From Acinetobacter sp. UBA3106 (lineage in GTDB: Bacteria > Pseudomonadota > Gammaproteobacteria > Pseudomonadales > Moraxellaceae), in NCBI GenBank assembly GCA_002365595.1, contig DFAM01000002.1, positions 33,652 through 97,651 on the forward strand: 64,000 nucleotides of DNA, in the 5' to 3' direction. A program made the translations under genes and the position numbers. Below the pieces are notes generated by a model that saw only the letters and a program-made list of their open reading frames with translations, was not told the origin of the DNA and made no database searches. The stretch's first letter is position 1; the number at the start of each line of letters is the position of its first letter. Below are positions 56,303 through 64,000 of the stretch, one piece after another.

Positions 56303-56626
56303 TTAGTTAGACAAATGCGCGTGACGAACCAAGTTGGATAATTTGGCATTCTGTTTTGCTGCTTTTTTATAAATCAGCGCAATTTTACCAATTTTTTGAA
56401 CAACTTCAGCGCCAGTTTGAGCTGAAAGGTCTTCGATTAAAGATGCGCGTTCTTCACGATCTTCCGCTACGATTTTCACTTTAATCAGTTCGTGATCGTT
56501 TAAAGCACGGTTTAATTCTTCGACTACAGCTTCAGTCAAACCTTTATCGCCCAGCATCACCACCGGGTTTAATGCATGTCCGATTTGACGTAAACGTTTA
56601 CGTTCCTGAATAGATAAAGCCGCCAT
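56303..56626 (-). CDS. yhbY: YhbY / CRS1 RNA-binding protein
   Basis: A 107-residue CRM-domain protein. ERKRLRQIGHALNPVVMLGDKGLT is the conserved first half, with the GDKG RNA-binding loop corresponding to GxxG, and HELIKVKI follows. YhbY associates with pre-50S ribosomal particles. It is divergent from rlmE, which modifies the 50S subunit, the same link to ribosome assembly seen in many Gammaproteobacteria. Confidence 0.93.
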   Translation of the reverse strand: MAALSIQERKRLRQIGHALNPVVMLGDKGLTEAVVEELNRALNDHELIKVKIVAEDREERASLIEDLSAQTGAEVVQKIGKIALIYKKAAKQNAKLSNLVRHAHLSN

Positions 56627-56821
56627 AAAGATAACCTAATTTTAAAAACGGCTTAGTATAACAAATGCCAAGTTTAAACGCTTTATATTCTGTTGAAATA
56701 ATCGATTTCACTTATTGAAAAAAACCTGGCAAAGATCAGATTTAGATACAGATGTATACTGCAAGGCCTATATTTTTCACGTACAATCATATATTAGAAG
56801 TTTTTTATTATTTAGAGAGTT

Positions 56822-57472
56822 ATGGCGACCCGCATTACCAACCAGAAGTTGTCAAAAAGTAGTCGAGAGTGGATGCGCGAGCATTTGGATGATCCTTTTG
56901 TGAAAAAAGCCCAAAAGGAAGGTTATCGTGCACGTGCTGCTTATAAGCTTCTTGAAATTCAAGAAAAATACAAAATTATTAAACCGGGTATGACGGTGGT
57001 TGACCTTGGTGCTGCACCAGGGAGCTGGTCGCAAATTGCCGGTAAATTAGTTGGTGATAAAGGCTTGTTGATTGCCTCCGATATTTTACCAATGGATGCA
57101 TTGCCCGATGTGACCTTCTTGCAAGGCGACTTCCGTGAGGAAGAAGTTTTTGAAAAATTGTTAAATATTTTAAATGGACGGACTGTAGACGTTGTAATTT
57201 CGGATATGGCCCCCAATACATCAGGTAATAAGGCTGTAGATCAACCTCGCCAAATCTACTTGTGTGAACTGGCTCTGGATTTTGCCAACAAGGTTTTAGG
57301 ACCTAAAGGCCAATTTGTAGTCAAGGTTTTCCAAGGCACTGGATTTGACGAATTCCGTAAACAAGTTGTAGATAGCTTTGATGTATTGAAGACAGCAAAA
57401 CCTGCTGCTTCACGTGCCCGTTCTAAAGAAGTATTTTTAATTGGGCAAGGTCGTAAGAAGGCTTCTAGATAA
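56822..57472 (+). CDS. rlmE: 23S rRNA Um2552 methyltransferase
   Basis: Methylates the 2'-O of U2552 in 23S rRNA during 50S assembly. A 216-residue SAM enzyme. The SAM loop is [13 protein letters not shown]; the K-D-K-E tetrad is readable as Lys in [11 protein letters not shown], Asp in [12 protein letters not shown], Lys in [10 protein letters not shown] and Glu in SKEVFLIG. The length is standard. A longer upstream frame in another register is a shadow. It precedes ftsH, as in E. coli. Confidence 0.96.
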   Translation: MATRITNQKLSKSSREWMREHLDDPFVKKAQKEGYRARAAYKLLEIQEKYKIIKPGMTVVDLGAAPGSWSQIAGKLVGDKGLLIASDILPMDALPDVTFLQGDFREEEVFEKLLNILNGRTVDVVISDMAPNTSGNKAVDQPRQIYLCELALDFANKVLGPKGQFVVKVFQGTGFDEFRKQVVDSFDVLKTAKPAASRARSKEVFLIGQGRKKASR

Positions 57473-57604
57473 AGTTTACTTGCCAAGACGTTAAAAATTG
57501 TGCATTTTGTACATTTTTAAAATATTGCAAAGCTGATCTTCAGCTTAAATTAAGGTCACCCATTTATGGGCATGATCAAATTAGATTGATATGGGAATAA
57601 AGCT

Positions 57605-59494
57605 TTGAGCGATCTCTTCAAGAATGCCGTATTGTGGCTGGTTATACTGGGTGTGCTGATTCTGATTTTCAGTAACATCAGTGACCGCAATCAACCGACT
57701 GCAATGAATTATTCAGAGTTTGTTTCAGCGGTGAATGCTGGTCAAATTAAGCAAGTTACCATTGATGGTGAAAGAATTCGTGGTGAAAAAACAAACGGTT
57801 CAGAGTTTGAAAGTATTCGTCCTGCGGTTCAAGACCCAGAACTTATGCCAAGCCTCATTAAACATAATGTTGTTGTAGAAGGGACTGCACCACAACGTCA
57901 AGGTTTGTTGATGCAACTCCTTATCGCAAGCTTCCCTGTACTTTTGATCATTTTGTTATTCATGTTCTTTATGCGCAACATGGGTGGTGGAGCAGGTGGT
58001 AAAAGCGGTCCCATGAGTTTCGGTAAATCAAAAGCCAAAATGCTTTCTGAAGACCAAATTAAAGTCACTTTTACCGATGTTGCTGGCTGTGATGAAGCAA
58101 AGCAAGAAGTGGTTGAAATCGTTGACTTCTTAAAAGATCCTTCAAAATTCAAACGTCTGGGTGCAAGTATTCCTAAGGGCGTATTGATGGTGGGTCCTCC
58201 AGGTACCGGTAAAACCTTGCTTGCTAAAGCAATTGCGGGTGAAGCAAAAGTTCCGTTCTTCAGTATTTCCGGTTCTGACTTTGTTGAAATGTTCGTGGGT
58301 GTAGGTGCATCACGTGTACGTGACATGTTCGAACAGGCGAAACGTCATGCGCCTTGTATCATCTTTATTGATGAGATTGATGCGGTCGGTCGTCACCGTG
58401 GTTCAGGTACCGGTGGTGGTCACGATGAACGTGAACAGACACTGAACCAGATGCTGGTAGAAATGGATGGTTTTGAAGGTAATGAAGGAATTATCGTCAT
58501 TGCTGCAACCAACCGTGCAGATGTACTGGATAAAGCCTTGCTACGTCCAGGCCGTTTTGACCGTCAGGTGATGGTGGGTCTGCCTGACATTAAAGGTCGT
58601 GAACAGATTCTGAACGTACATTTGAAAAAATTGCCTTCACATACCGGTGTAGACGTCAAAATTCTTGCTCGTGGTACTCCAGGTTTCTCTGGTGCGCAAT
58701 TGGCAAACCTTGTTAACGAAGCGGCATTGTTTGCGGCACGTCGTAACAAGAATACGGTCGACATGCATGACTTTGAAGATGCAAAAGATAAAATCTATAT
58801 GGGTCCTGAACGTAAATCGATGGTGATTCGTGAAGAAGAACGTCGCGCTACGGCTTACCATGAAGCTGGTCATGCCATTGTTGCTGAAATCTTGCCGGGT
58901 ACTGACCCTGTGCATAAAGTAACGATCATGCCGCGTGGTTGGGCATTGGGTGTGACATGGCAGTTGCCTGAACATGATCAGACCAGCCATTACAAAGATA
59001 AGATGCTCAATGAAATTTCGATTTTATTTGGTGGTCGTATTGCAGAAGAAGTCTTCATTAACCAAATGTCGACCGGTGCTTCAAATGACTTTGAACGTGC
59101 GACCAAAATGGCACGTGCAATGGTGACCAAGTACGGTATGTCTGACAAAATGGGCGTAATGGTTTATGAAGATGAAAACCAAAATGGCTTCTTTGGAAAT
59201 GTAGGCAGTCGTACCATTTCTGAAGCAACCCAACAGCAAGTAGATGCTGAAGTTCGTCGTATTTTGGATGAACAGTATAAGGTTGCTCGCAATATCTTGG
59301 AAAATAACAAAGATATCGCACATGCAATGGTGAAAGCGTTGATGGAATGGGAAACGATTGATCGTGAGCAAATTCGTGACATTATGGAAGGCCGTGAACC
59401 ACAGCCACCTAAAGTATATGTTGCTGAAAATCCTGTGATTGATGTAACCCCGACAGATGGTCCGGCAACACCTCCGCCATTACCGGCGAGCTAA
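57605..59494 (+). CDS. ftsH: ATP-dependent membrane metalloprotease FtsH
   Basis: A 629-residue inner-membrane protease for quality control and regulated turnover. Two N-terminal helices flank a periplasmic domain, then an AAA domain with GPPGTGKT (Walker A), [11 protein letters not shown] (Walker B) and [20 protein letters not shown] (second region of homology), then the zinc site HEAGH. The start is TTG with a GGGA ribosome site; the sequence begins [11 protein letters not shown] as in other Acinetobacter. It follows rlmE by about 130 bases and ends at a terminator. Confidence 0.97.
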   Translation: MSDLFKNAVLWLVILGVLILIFSNISDRNQPTAMNYSEFVSAVNAGQIKQVTIDGERIRGEKTNGSEFESIRPAVQDPELMPSLIKHNVVVEGTAPQRQGLLMQLLIASFPVLLIILLFMFFMRNMGGGAGGKSGPMSFGKSKAKMLSEDQIKVTFTDVAGCDEAKQEVVEIVDFLKDPSKFKRLGASIPKGVLMVGPPGTGKTLLAKAIAGEAKVPFFSISGSDFVEMFVGVGASRVRDMFEQAKRHAPCIIFIDEIDAVGRHRGSGTGGGHDEREQTLNQMLVEMDGFEGNEGIIVIAATNRADVLDKALLRPGRFDRQVMVGLPDIKGREQILNVHLKKLPSHTGVDVKILARGTPGFSGAQLANLVNEAALFAARRNKNTVDMHDFEDAKDKIYMGPERKSMVIREEERRATAYHEAGHAIVAEILPGTDPVHKVTIMPRGWALGVTWQLPEHDQTSHYKDKMLNEISILFGGRIAEEVFINQMSTGASNDFERATKMARAMVTKYGMSDKMGVMVYEDENQNGFFGNVGSRTISEATQQQVDAEVRRILDEQYKVARNILENNKDIAHAMVKALMEWETIDREQIRDIMEGREPQPPKVYVAENPVIDVTPTDGPATPPPLPAS

Positions 59495-59506
59495 GTTGGA
59501 TGGTTA

Positions 59507-59539
59507 GAAAAAAGAGTCTCAAATGAGGCTCTTTTTTTA
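59507..59539 (+). terminator. intrinsic terminator of ftsH
   Basis: AAGAGTCTC / GAGGCTCTT arms with one G-T pair are followed by a T-run. Confidence 0.88.
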
Positions 59540-59623
59540 TGCATAAAGTGGCTGTAACTGAAAAGAATTTAGGCCGTAAAATCAGAGAATTGTTAGAATA
59601 AAGGAATTGCTTGAAGGAGAAAC

Positions 59624-60484
59624 ATGATGCAATTGATGCCATTACCTAATCGAATGCTGACATGTGGTCAAATGAAATTGGAATTGTCTAAACCACATGT
59701 AATGGGAATTTTGAATGTCACTCCTGACTCTTTTAGTGATGGTGGAAAACATAATGCGAAAGATCAAGCCATTGCCTATGCCTTGCAGATGATCGCGGAT
59801 GGGGCGAGCGTAATTGATGTAGGTGGTGAATCCACTCGTCCCGGTGCTTCGGTAGTAGAAGTGGATGAAGAAATCCGTCGGGTGGTGCCTGTGGTTGAAG
59901 AATTGGCTAAGCATGATGTCATTATTTCAATAGATACCTCACAGCCAGAAGTGATTAAAGCGGCCGTACAGGCAGGGGCGCATATCTGGAATGATGTGCG
60001 TGCATTGACCCGCCCGCATGCTTTGGCCACAGCAGCTGAACTCAATATTCCTGTGATTATTATGCATATGCGTGGTGAACCCACCACCATGAATAATTTG
60101 GCTCAGTATGACGATGTAACGTCAGAGGTCATTGCTGAACTTCAGCAGCGTATCACTGATTCTTTAAATGCTGGCATTCAACCTGAAAATATCATGATTG
60201 ATCCGGGCTTTGGTTTTGCTAAAAATGCGCAGCAGAATTTAAAACTGTTAAATGAATTTTATAAATTAAATGATATGGGGTATCCGATTCTTTCCGCTTT
60301 ATCACGCAAGCGTTTTATTGGTGAAGCCTTAGGAGGAGCAGATGCTGGGCAGCGTGCAGTTGGCTCGGTGGCGGCACATCTGATGAGTATTCAGCAGGGT
60401 GCATGTATGGTGCGAGCACATGATGTCAAAGCCATGTCAGATGCAATTAAAGTTTGGAATGCAATGCAAAATCAAGGGTTATAA
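59624..60484 (+). CDS. folP: dihydropteroate synthase
   Basis: Condenses p-aminobenzoate with hydroxymethyl-dihydropterin diphosphate in folate synthesis; the target of sulfonamides. A 286-residue TIM barrel with GILNVTPDSFSDGG, VIDVGGESTRPGA, IIMHMRG, MIDPGFGFAKNAQ and a late SRKRFIGE. AAGGAG lies six bases before ATG 59624. It follows ftsH, as in many Gammaproteobacteria, but a terminator separates them, so it may have its own promoter. glmM is not next to it. Confidence 0.97.
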   Translation: MMQLMPLPNRMLTCGQMKLELSKPHVMGILNVTPDSFSDGGKHNAKDQAIAYALQMIADGASVIDVGGESTRPGASVVEVDEEIRRVVPVVEELAKHDVIISIDTSQPEVIKAAVQAGAHIWNDVRALTRPHALATAAELNIPVIIMHMRGEPTTMNNLAQYDDVTSEVIAELQQRITDSLNAGIQPENIMIDPGFGFAKNAQQNLKLLNEFYKLNDMGYPILSALSRKRFIGEALGGADAGQRAVGSVAAHLMSIQQGACMVRAHDVKAMSDAIKVWNAMQNQGL

Positions 60485-60488
60485 AGAA

Positions 60489-60521
60489 GAAAAAAGCCCA
60501 ATCAGGTATCGGGCTTTTTTG
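60489..60521. terminator. bidirectional intrinsic terminator
   Basis: AAAGCCC / GGGCTTT arms with an 11-base loop, A-run and T-run flanks, lie between convergent folP and the lipoprotein gene. Confidence 0.85.
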
Positions 60522-60534
60522 CTTTTAGATGTAA

Positions 60535-61089
60535 TTATTTTGCTTTATGCTCAAGCGAAGAATGATGCACCACTATTCGTAATTTACCTGCATTATCTTT
60601 TACAAATTTCCAGCTTTTATCAACTGTGGTCACTTCACCATTTCTATTGGTGAAGTGGACTTTGCCTACCATGCTTGCACTGTCACCGGTTATATTTATG
60701 GCTGCATTATCGACTTCGCATTTTTGCCAGCCGCCAAGGGCAAAGCCTTTGTCATCCGGAAAATTGGGATCTCCTCCTACGAAATAAGACAAAGCGCCTT
60801 CTTTTGTGGTTCTGAATGTTTGTGGATTTGTAGTTAATGTGGGTTTAAATAAAACCGGACCATCCTGATAAAAATATACTTCATCAATCACCTTGCTTGC
60901 CAGATCATTGGCTGCCTGTTTTCCGCTTTTATCGTAAGTTGAACTGATATCAAGTAATGCTTTACACCAGGCTTGTTGTGCTGCTATGACTTCGGGTTCA
61001 GAAATCATATTTTTTTGACGATCTGTGGTAGGGGTTGTAGAGCAGGCGGTGAATATTATTGCAAGAAATGTAACTAAAATAGCTTTCAT
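60535..61089 (-). CDS. lipoprotein with an NTF2/SnoaL-like domain
   Basis: A 184-residue protein with a lipoprotein signal: a hydrophobic start and the lipobox FTAC at residue 16. The mature part (AWCKALLDISSTYDKSGKQA, GALSYFVGGDPNFPDDKGFALGGW) resembles the NTF2/SnoaL or CaMKII-association fold and is found as an uncharacterised periplasmic protein in related genomes, where I recall the misleading name phosphoribosyl-AMP cyclohydrolase. No catalytic residues of that enzyme are present. Ligand and role are unknown. Confidence 0.75.
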   Translation of the reverse strand: MKAILVTFLAIIFTACSTTPTTDRQKNMISEPEVIAAQQAWCKALLDISSTYDKSGKQAANDLASKVIDEVYFYQDGPVLFKPTLTTNPQTFRTTKEGALSYFVGGDPNFPDDKGFALGGWQKCEVDNAAINITGDSASMVGKVHFTNRNGEVTTVDKSWKFVKDNAGKLRIVVHHSSLEHKAK

Positions 61090-61689
61090 AACATTTCCCT
61101 ATAAAATTAGGTTTTTAATTTATAAGATAAAATTTATTTAAATCCTAGTCAGGCTATCCAATGAATCGAAAACACAACCAAATCTTTACATGAAATAAAA
61201 GCTTAATTAAATCATATGATTATTTTTAAGCTAAATGCGCATTCCAAGTATAAGTTTTTAGCCGGGCAGTATAATAGAAATTAAGTTTTGAGGTGAAATA
61301 GTCTATTGCTGCTTAGATAAAGTAGTTTCATATCTTAAAGAAGCTGTGTTGGATAACTATTTTAAAAGCTCGTTGTTGCTGGAAAATAGCAAATTTAAGA
61401 TAGAAGACTAATGACATTCAATTATAAAAATTATTAATTGCTTGTGAATTAGTTACATTCGTTATCTTAAGGTGAATAGTAAGTATTTCTTCTTTACGAG
61501 TAGATGAGTAAAGGCGATGAATAATACAATTAAAGTCTAAACCTCAATAGATGAGGTGTAATCAATCTAAAAAATCTGAGTCAGAAAAATTAAGCATAAA
61601 ATCTCATCCTTTTTTATTGTGAAGTTTGGTAATTACGTGGCTTTGTGTTATATAGGCTGGCTTTAATGCATGTCTTTTTTGAGTGTTAT
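61090..61689. other. gap of about 600 bases
   Basis: Very AT-rich. A 39-codon open stretch ending near 61411 has no ATG start and was not accepted. No other hairpin, repeat or RNA gene was recognised. Confidence 0.5.
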
Positions 61690-62004
61690 ATGTTTGAAGA
61701 TTTACTTCTCCCGATGTTTGATGATGAATATTATCCCGATATTCTGGTGGCTGAAGTTAAGCAGGCTGTTAAACAGTTTGCAAGGAAGGTAGCAAAGCCT
61801 GATGTATCTGAAGTAGATATTTATCATTTTGCTGCTGAAACTGTAGTTTTGATTAATAAGATGAAACCTCAGTTTGAAGATCTTGATTCGTCATTGGATG
61901 ACACCGCCGCCGATTATATTGCTGAAGCCATGATGATGGTGGTGCAAGAAAATGGGTATATGGATATTGAGATCGAAGAACTGGTATCGAATAGAGAGTG
62001 GTAA
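61690..62004 (+). CDS. DUF5713 family protein
   Basis: A 104-residue acidic soluble protein. The N-terminus FEDLLLPMFDDEYYPDILV and the AETVVLINKMKPQFEDLDSS segment fit the DUF5713 family, which has no known function. The open frame extends 15 codons upstream from a GTG, but ATG 61690 gives the family-like start; ATG 61666 is a second possibility. The ribosome site is weak. Convergent with the following gene. Confidence 0.72.
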   Translation: MFEDLLLPMFDDEYYPDILVAEVKQAVKQFARKVAKPDVSEVDIYHFAAETVVLINKMKPQFEDLDSSLDDTAADYIAEAMMMVVQENGYMDIEIEELVSNREW

Positions 62005-62032
62005 GTCACTCTCTATTTGTAAGTATGTCTAT

Positions 62033-62425
62033 TTAAAGTTTAGCCGGATGAGACAATAGATCGCTTAGATGGCAACTTGCCTGAATATGAATTTCTGCTA
62101 TCTCATCTACAATCAAATGAAATTTCTCATTTTCAGTATAGGCTTTTGCTCTGAGATTGAGCCAAAAGTACGGGTCTTGCCGCAGCAAGCTTCTAATCTG
62201 TTTTTCATCTTCAGGATGATTAAAATGTAGGGGATAGGGATATTTTCCCAAACTGCAGTGATTTAAAACAAGTTGTCCCTGATTTTCGTAAATGGTTCCA
62301 GAAAATAAATCATAAACTTTTGGAGTTTGCAGTTTTTCCATTATGTCTGCTGCGTAAGTTGAACTTGCGATCATTAATATAAACAGGCTGACATACCGCA
62401 GAAAATACATTTTTATTTGCTTCAT
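62033..62425 (-). CDS. secreted hypothetical protein
   Basis: A 130-residue protein with a clear signal peptide (MYFLRYVSLFILMIASSTYAA). The mature part has two Cys (LNHCSLGKYPYPL and IQASCHLSD) that may form a disulfide in the periplasm. No family was recognised. The central region QIRSLLRQDPYFWLNLRAKAY is helical-looking. Monocistronic, 28 bases from the convergent DUF5713 gene with no strong terminator between. Confidence 0.65.
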   Translation of the reverse strand: MKQIKMYFLRYVSLFILMIASSTYAADIMEKLQTPKVYDLFSGTIYENQGQLVLNHCSLGKYPYPLHFNHPEDEKQIRSLLRQDPYFWLNLRAKAYTENEKFHLIVDEIAEIHIQASCHLSDLLSHPAKL

Positions 62426-62473
62426 TTTTATTATTTCTTTTTATAGATTTGATTTTATAGTAATAATTCAGGC

Positions 62474-62501
62474 ATAAAAAAACCAGCGTATCGCTGGATC
62501 T
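62474..62501 (-). terminator. intrinsic terminator of tRNA-Leu
   Basis: A CCAGCG / CGCTGG stem with a three-base loop and an A-run on the left becomes a T-run on the minus strand, about 34 bases after the tRNA. Confidence 0.85.
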
Positions 62502-62530
62502 TTTATTGCACCATTTTAAAAGTCTTAAAA

Positions 62531-62616
62531 TGGTGCCCGAGGCCAGACTCGAACTGGCACGCTTTGTGGGCGGGGGATTTTAAATCCCCTGTGTCTACCG
62601 ATTTCACCACTCGGGC
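62531..62616 (-). tRNA. tRNA-Leu (TAA anticodon)
   Basis: The minus strand folds as a type II tRNA: acceptor GCCCGAG with CTCGGGC, D-arm with GGTAGACAC, anticodon stem GGGGA / TCCCC with loop TTTAAAA (anticodon TAA), a long variable arm, T-arm with GTTCGAGTC, and an encoded CCA. It reads TTA and probably TTG codons. Confidence 0.96.
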
Positions 62617-62754
62617 ATGTGCGCAATAATAGTGGACGAAATAAAACTTGGCAAGTAGCTTTGCGTGTATTTGCTTTGTTTTCAATCAATTCATGTGTTT
62701 AACGCTATAAAATAGTACTTTAACTAAACTTTTGCCGTTAAAAATTGATGAACT

Positions 62755-63486
62755 CTACATCAAGCTATCCAGATAAGTTTCGACATCTATATGCTTATGT
62801 GTTTTACACAGTTCATTTTCATAACGAATCAGCTGTATATGTAAATCGATAAACTGTTTTTCTTGTTGCCGTAGCGCGTGAAGTGCTGGGGAGTTTTTGC
62901 TCAAAAATAGGCTTTTTAACTGAATCTTTATTACTTGCTTATAAGCCCAAAAACAAATGCGACGGGTCTCTTGCAGATAATAATATTGCTCGTTTTGAGT
63001 CGCTTCACGGAACATATTTTCCTTATAAAAACGAACAAAACCAAAACTCATGGCAAAGAAAAATAAAATAATTTGCAAAACTGTACTTTCAATATAGGCA
63101 ATGTTCAGCGTTTGAAGCACAATCAGTACGGCCAGTTTAACTGGAGTATGGCGAAGTTGCTGATATAAAGACGTAGAGCTATGTTTGATCTGTTTAATGA
63201 CCACGGGGGTATACAGCATAAACAGCAACATAATGGCTAGAACCGCAATGCCTTGTGCACGAAAAGCATTCAACTGCGGCAACTGCATGGCAATGAAATG
63301 ACTTAAGCTCATCGAAAGCGAGATAAAAATCATCGCGGCTAAAATCCAAGGAATTAGCTCTTTTAGTTCATCTAAAATTCCTTTGGTTTTGAGCATACTG
63401 TAAAACAAATAATTTCTTTTAAACGCTGCCGGGTATTGTTCCCGCAATTGTTTTAAAAAAAGTGCAGTTTGTTTATTACTGAGCAT
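62755..63486 (-). CDS. hypothetical membrane protein, four helices
   Basis: About 243 residues. Two helices lie near 44-64 and 75-97 and two more near 115-150, flanked by soluble ends; the C-terminal 70 residues look coiled-coil-like and basic to acidic (QQEKQFIDLHIQLIRYENEL). No family was recognised. The frame begins at GTG 63501, five codons earlier; ATG 63486 (MLSNKQTAL) is preferred, but no ribosome site supports either. Confidence 0.62.
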   Translation of the reverse strand: MLSNKQTALFLKQLREQYPAAFKRNYLFYSMLKTKGILDELKELIPWILAAMIFISLSMSLSHFIAMQLPQLNAFRAQGIAVLAIMLLFMLYTPVVIKQIKHSSTSLYQQLRHTPVKLAVLIVLQTLNIAYIESTVLQIILFFFAMSFGFVRFYKENMFREATQNEQYYYLQETRRICFWAYKQVIKIQLKSLFLSKNSPALHALRQQEKQFIDLHIQLIRYENELCKTHKHIDVETYLDSLM

Positions 63487-63842
63487 AAGAATTAAAGACA
63501 CATAAAAAGTAGAGTTAATATAAAGGATTTGACATTATTTAACAGAAAAAATTCTATAATTTACAACGATCTTTATTTAAGCAATAATTTCTATTGAGTT
63601 GTTTAAATTGAACTAATTTCTTAAGCAATCTTGGAATATTAAATTTTATCTTAATTTATTTCGCATAAATCTATCGTTTTAAGTATATGCTTAACGAGTG
63701 CGAAATATTGTGCTTACCTACCATAATTTGAGCTCAGGTTTAAGACCAATTAAATAACCGAATCGAGCGCTTAATTTTATTCCTGTATTCAATCAGGAAT
63801 TATGCGAAAATAGCACTTTCCTATTTTGTCCAAGGACAGTTC
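63487..63842. other. intergenic region before the last gene
   Basis: TTGACA at 63529 and TATAAT at 63555 are perfect hexamers but 20 bases apart, longer than usual. No other signal was recognised in these 356 bases. Confidence 0.4.
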
Positions 63843-64000
63843 ATGACTGATCAATCTCCTGAATCTTTAAGCGATATCGAAATTTTAGACATTTTACAGT
63901 CCATGAAAAGCGATGTGCTAGATACTGAAGCGAAAGAGATTATCCGTAATGGCGGTAAAGCTGGTCGTCAAGAAGCACATAAAGAAGCATTAGTGGCTTT
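63843..64000 (+). CDS. hypothetical protein, 5' part
   Basis: The frame begins MTDQSPESLSDIEILDILQS after an AAGGACAG ribosome site and stays open for 52 codons to the right edge. It is acidic and then basic (NGGKAGRQEAHKEALVA), with no signal peptide. The gene continues outside the window. The family cannot be named from this part. Confidence 0.75.
   Translation, partial: MTDQSPESLSDIEILDILQSMKSDVLDTEAKEIIRNGGKAGRQEAHKEALVA

Noticed and set aside
60535..61089. Phosphoribosyl-AMP cyclohydrolase (HisI) label
   Set aside because: The protein is a lipoprotein with an NTF2-like domain and lacks HisI metal-binding motifs.
61285..61411. 39-codon open stretch (…VVSYLKEAVLDNYFKSS…)
   Set aside because: It has no ATG, and no homologous family was recognised; kept out as probable chance.
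1..64000. CRISPR arrays, insertion sequences, integrases, rRNA operons
   Set aside because: No spaced direct-repeat arrays, transposase or integrase motifs, or rRNA signatures were seen on reading.

Overview
The window reads as chromosomal DNA of an Acinetobacter species (Moraxellaceae, Gammaproteobacteria). The genome is AT-rich. The block rubA-rubB-estB-oxyR is the alkane-hydroxylation electron-transfer operon described in Acinetobacter sp. ADP1, and the runs mtgA-ppk, rlmE-ftsH-folP and carAB with greA look like ordinary core Acinetobacter housekeeping genes. No insertion sequence, prophage, CRISPR array or rRNA was seen. There is one tRNA, tRNA-Leu(TAA).

Layout. 1-5 kb: the 3' part of a pnuC-like vitamin transporter, a DUF2505 protein, an MHS-type MFS transporter, a peptide deformylase and a membrane GGDEF cyclase. 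5-10 kb: a fused DhaK-DhaL kinase, palindromic CTCTCC-type repeats, then a strikingly AT-rich 807-codon RloC/PrrC-like ATPase that stands alone between core genes. 10-18 kb: metH, a Pit phosphate transporter behind a good Pho-box-like site, an unrecognised Rossmann-like protein and a decayed small secreted-protein gene. 18-30 kb: rhomboid, nfuA, a lipase-like hydrolase pair, carbonic anhydrase, divergent tesA / ybbA-ybbP, a second rhomboid, mtgA and ppk. 30-35 kb: an atypical response regulator, a candidate small RNA, and oxyR-estB-rubB-rubA on the minus strand.

35-45 kb: apt, a YqiA-like esterase, a frameshifted SRPBCC gene, lysS, trpS, DUF808 and YpfJ-type proteins, an NhaP-type antiporter and an alkyltransferase-like protein. 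45-48 kb: uspA, then a low-GC accessory patch with two diverged paralogues of an unknown family and a gene remnant. 48-50 kb: a CatB-type acetyltransferase and a ridA / tetR divergent pair with two palindromic operators. 50-60 kb: greA, carB and carA behind an attenuator-like leader, a coiled-coil protein, DOMON-like and YhbY proteins, rlmE, ftsH, folP. 60-64 kb: a lipoprotein, a DUF5713 protein, a secreted hypothetical protein, tRNA-Leu, a membrane protein and the start of one more gene.

Most genes are single transcription units bounded by intrinsic terminators, many of them bidirectional between convergent genes. The least explained items are the RloC-like anticodon-nuclease candidate (7.4-9.8 kb), the paralogue pair at 46.3-47.9 kb, the nested hairpins in the carAB leader, the Pho-box-like repeats before pit, and the candidate small RNA at about 31.0-31.2 kb. 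All family names come from reading motifs by eye; no database search was run.
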